A stretch of 64,000 bases of DNA, from the NCBI GenBank assembly GCA_006247105.1, contig CM016925.1:2170001-2234000 (forward strand), given 5' to 3'. Origin of the DNA: Giardia muris (Eukaryota; Fornicata; Diplomonadida; Hexamitidae). The position numbers and the translations under genes are program-made. Of this stretch, positions 61,822 to 64,000 are shown one piece after another. The notes under the pieces are model-generated. The model searched no databases, was not told where the DNA came from, and worked only from the letters and a program-made list of their open reading frames with translations. Each line of letters begins with the position of its first letter. The stretch's first letter is position 1.

Positions 61822-62475
61822 TTATAGCCCCAGATCCCTAAGAAGCTTCTCCACCTCCGGTGCCAGTTGCTCACTTTGGGTAGTTGTAGTACTCGATGTC
61901 CCAACAAGTCCTGCATCAAGCTTCATATCCTCAACGGCGTTCTCTTGTCCAGGAATGGTTGTGAAACGTTCGGCATCAACCTCGCGCATTAGCTCAGCAA
62001 GCTCGTTATCCACATCCGAATCCTTTAATACTGAGGCTCGCTGCATAATAGCACTACGTGCGCTCGCATCCTCAGCCGCCGCACGAAGGCCATCCAGTTG
62101 CTCGTCCATCATCGCGTCAAGTTGTCCGGTCTGTCCAAGCTGTTCTTTCATTTCGGCAAAGTCCTTAATGAGGTCAATATCGTCGAGAAGACCAACTATC
62201 ACGTTGATTGCTTGGGTATAGATGAGGGCGCCGTGCGTGAACTTATCGAGGCGGGTCTCCTCCGCCCTCTTCTCCTCGAGCTTCAGAGAGGCCATTCGCT
62301 TGTTATTGTTACGCAAGTACTCCTTCGCCTGTTCCTTAAGTCGATTGATCCTCGCCTCGCAGGCCTCCATCTCCTCCTCCTTCTTTTTCTTCCCCAAGCG
62401 GAGCTTCTCGGCGTTTTCACTCAACCTCTGATACTTCAATACCCGCTTCAGGAAGACTCTTTGGCTCGGCCGCAT
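61822..62475 (-). CDS. Snf7-family ESCRT-III-like protein
   Basis: 217 residues. A basic helical N-terminal half (about 1-85, KKKKEEEMEACEARINRLKEQ, NNNKRMASLKLEEKRAEE) is followed by an acidic half (about 125-215, DNELAELMREVDAE). A short C-terminal helix (APEVEKLLRDLGL) could be a Vps4-binding MIM1-like motif. This charge layout and the KLEEKRxEETRLDKF helix fit the Snf7 domain of ESCRT-III subunits, which form membrane-remodelling filaments. I cannot assign it to a particular subunit (Vps20, Vps2, Vps24, CHMP7). Seven A residues precede the ATG. The gene is upstream of the alpha-giardin pair on the same strand. Confidence 0.75.
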   Translation of the reverse strand: MRPSQRVFLKRVLKYQRLSENAEKLRLGKKKKEEEMEACEARINRLKEQAKEYLRNNNKRMASLKLEEKRAEETRLDKFTHGALIYTQAINVIVGLLDDIDLIKDFAEMKEQLGQTGQLDAMMDEQLDGLRAAAEDASARSAIMQRASVLKDSDVDNELAELMREVDAERFTTIPGQENAVEDMKLDAGLVGTSSTTTTQSEQLAPEVEKLLRDLGL

Positions 62476-62482
62476 TTTTTTT
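62476..62482 (-). promoter_or_regulatory. A-tract initiator of the Snf7-family gene
   Basis: Seven A residues directly before the ATG on the minus strand. Confidence 0.5.
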
Positions 62483-62535
62483 CGTGCATGAGAAAAGTGA
62501 GTTTCCGAATAGTCATTGACGCGATAGATACGGTA

Positions 62536-62541
62536 TTCACT
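62536..62541 (-). promoter_or_regulatory. AGTGAA polyadenylation signal at the cyclin stop
   Basis: On the minus strand the last base of the TGA stop is the first base of AGTGAA. Confidence 0.55.
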
Positions 62542-63509
62542 CAGTAACGTACCCTGCGTGACGCGTAGATACCTGATGCTTGTGACTCAGAAAGAGGAAG
62601 GACATTCCTTTGAATCAAACAGTGAAGCATTTGCCCACACTTCTGGACGGCTGTTATATTCTGTTTCGCATGAACCTTCAAATTATCAAGGAAGTGGACG
62701 ATCTCGCTTCGAAGCTCCTTGTCGACGATCCCAATACAGGCTGCAACATAGATCGCTGCGCAAGCCTGAATCGAAGGGCTGAATTGAAGGAATCCCGCAT
62801 GACTATTGATGATATGTAGGTTGCTGACGGCGTCACGACAGAAGCGAACGTACACTTCTCCATGTAGTCGTGTACTCAGCTCAGATTGTGTCGGGGTATC
62901 ATATTCTCCAGCATGTGCTGTGACAACAAGCTCGGGTTTGAAGTGATATTGGAGCAACATACACAAGCAATCTTCGAGGAAGGTCAAGGACGTCGGCACC
63001 GTCACGTTCCATCGGAACTGTTGTAAGATCTTCGCCTCAAGGTCAAGGAATAGAGAAGGGTCGACAGAGTACATTTGTAAGAAGAGTGGGATACATGACT
63101 TCTCACCCTCGACCTTAACGGCGATATTAAAGCAGATCATGGCTACGAAGATGTACGGGCTGTTGTTGCACTGGGTTGCGGCCTGTGCGAGCACTGGGTC
63201 GTCCCGGATCGCGTGAATGTCTGAGAAATACCGATCCATTAGGTGGGTCGCCCGAATGACCGCGGACAAAGGAAGGCGTTTCGTGAGCGCGAGCTCCGTG
63301 AACCAATCGACAAGAATGGCACGGTCTCCCTCTGTGAACGCTCCAAGCTGGGTGTCTGAGAAGTAGTTCCGCCTTGGCAGATGCGAGGCCTCCTGAGCAA
63401 TGGACCACCGCAGCCAGTCGTAGGTAACAGAGATGTCGTACGTGCGGGCGTTCGCCTCGAACGTGGTAAATGCATTTGAGTAGGTCTGAGAGATCGACTC
63501 TCTCGCCAT
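62541..63509 (-). CDS. Cyclin (cyclin-box protein, probably mitotic A/B type)
   Basis: 322 residues from the ATG at 63509, chosen because GAAAA directly precedes it; an in-frame ATG at 63563 would add 18 residues (MWLVAEGG) without an A-rich initiator. The first cyclin box (about 55-175) has GDRAILVDWFTELALTKRLP and ATHLMDRYFSD, with the Lys and Glu that contact the CDK helix in the expected places. The second box (about 180-310) includes FLEDCLCMLL and FSPSIQACAAIYVAAC. Cyclins bind and activate cyclin-dependent kinases. The pattern RAILVDWF resembles A/B-type cyclins. No clear destruction box is seen in the short N-terminus, so regulation may differ. Confidence 0.9.
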   Translation of the reverse strand: MARESISQTYSNAFTTFEANARTYDISVTYDWLRWSIAQEASHLPRRNYFSDTQLGAFTEGDRAILVDWFTELALTKRLPLSAVIRATHLMDRYFSDIHAIRDDPVLAQAATQCNNSPYIFVAMICFNIAVKVEGEKSCIPLFLQMYSVDPSLFLDLEAKILQQFRWNVTVPTSLTFLEDCLCMLLQYHFKPELVVTAHAGEYDTPTQSELSTRLHGEVYVRFCRDAVSNLHIINSHAGFLQFSPSIQACAAIYVAACIGIVDKELRSEIVHFLDNLKVHAKQNITAVQKCGQMLHCLIQRNVLPLSESQASGIYASRRVRY

Positions 63510-63646
63510 TTTTCGTTCACCCTTCCGACTAGCTCCAAACCCTCCTTCTGCCACTAACCACATCCTCTCTAAATGGGCCGAGCAGATGCATACTTCTCTG
63601 GATGAGATCCCCAGACTAAAGACTTCATCGATGCCCGCAAATCAAA
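63510..63646. promoter_or_regulatory. Divergent spacer between cyclin and midasin-like genes
   Basis: About 137 bp if the cyclin starts at 63509, or 83 bp if it starts at 63563. It includes A-rich stretches before both ATGs (GAAAA for the cyclin, ATCAAA for the midasin-like gene). Nothing else is recognisable. Confidence 0.4.
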
Positions 63647-64000
63647 ATGCTTAGTAAGTTCGACATATACTCATCGGCGCGCCGAATCCTTGCCGCTGGC
63701 GCCCCACTACTCATCTGTGGTCCACCCGCATCTGGGAGGACTACCCTTCTCACGGACTTGGCTCGTGAGGTTGGACAGCCCCCGCCCGTCTCCCTTCACC
63801 TGGCGACTGCTCACGACGCTCGAGACCTACTGGGCACATACACACTCTCCGACCGCCCTGGCGAGTTCAGATTCAATGAAGGCCCATTACTTCTGGCAGC
63901 CCGTGCGGGCCGTTGGGTATGCATCGAGGAGATCACATCTGTCTCCCCTGATGCGCTCGCCCTTCTTATCTCTATCGTCCGGACGAGGTCTGTGGCCGTG
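63647..64000 (+). CDS. MDN1: Midasin-like AAA+ protein, N-terminal fragment (3' end beyond window)
   Basis: 118 residues to the window edge. A Walker A-like loop GPPASGRTT lies at about 25-33 with Arg in place of the usual Lys. The following text matches midasin AAA modules: HLATAHDARDLLGTYTLSDRPGEF, EGPLLLAARAGRWVCIEEI (Walker B region with a Glu-Glu pair) and SPDALALLISIVRTR. Midasin (Rea1) is the giant dynein-related ATPase that strips assembly factors from pre-60S ribosomes. The protein starts almost at the AAA module, without the N-terminal region usual in midasins. The upstream frame has a stop at 63617 and no further ATG, so this start is well defined. Only the first module is visible, so the rest remains unknown. 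Confidence 0.8.
   Translation, partial: MLSKFDIYSSARRILAAGAPLLICGPPASGRTTLLTDLAREVGQPPPVSLHLATAHDARDLLGTYTLSDRPGEFRFNEGPLLLAARAGRWVCIEEITSVSPDALALLISIVRTRSVAV

Noticed and set aside
1..64000. tRNA, rRNA, CRISPR arrays, transposons or telomeric repeats
   Set aside because: Spacers are too short for most of these and I saw no supporting sequence. The ankyrin repeats are protein-level repeats, not DNA satellite arrays.

Overview
The window is a piece of a very compact, apparently intron-free protist nuclear genome, almost certainly a Giardia species (Diplomonadida). The diagnostic evidence is a tandem pair of alpha-giardins (the annexin family of Giardia), several 'protein 21.1'-type ankyrin proteins, a NEK kinase fused to a very long ankyrin domain, AGTRAA-type polyadenylation signals at or overlapping stop codons, and short A-rich tracts directly before start codons. 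Gene spacing is usually 0-100 bp and the longest gene-free stretch is about 200 bp. I cannot fix the species. The alpha-giardins and MIF look like diverged orthologues of the G. intestinalis proteins, so a non-intestinalis species such as G. muris is possible, but that is inference.

Layout. 1-1219: two minus-strand genes, a coiled-coil protein cut by the left edge and an unrecognised protein. 1301-19166: an ankyrin locus of four plus-strand paralogues (ankyrin, coiled coil, ankyrin) with an inverted NEK-ankyrin kinase between the first and second. 19167-22992: a minus-strand run ANK-RING, D-aminoacyl-tRNA deacylase, MLH1, whose genes overlap by ATGA. 23035-30760: a 2326-residue helical protein and a small membrane protein that may be TMCO1-like. 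30767-49390: a giant 6207-residue dynein heavy-chain-like protein in which all four nucleotide-binding loops look eroded. 49401-53341: a second ANK-coiled-coil-RING protein, an SNF1/MARK-type kinase and RNA polymerase III subunit RPC34. 53391-57080: an Rpb7/Rpc25/A43-family polymerase subunit, a coiled-coil protein, a small acidic protein, a MIF homologue and a small unknown. 57125-59791: a type I membrane protein. 59852-62475: two alpha-giardins and an ESCRT-III Snf7-family protein. 62541-64000: a cyclin divergent from the start of a midasin-like AAA+ gene that runs off the right edge.

Functionally the window mixes cytoskeletal and signalling proteins typical of Giardia (NEK, ankyrin scaffolds, alpha-giardins, dynein-like giant) with housekeeping functions (mismatch repair, tRNA proofreading, Pol III, ribosome biogenesis, cell-cycle cyclin). 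The most notable observations are the P-loop-less giant dynein with a cysteine-rich insertion, the AGTAAATGA junctions where polyadenylation signal, start and stop codons are fused, and the ankyrin paralogue locus built around an inverted kinase gene.
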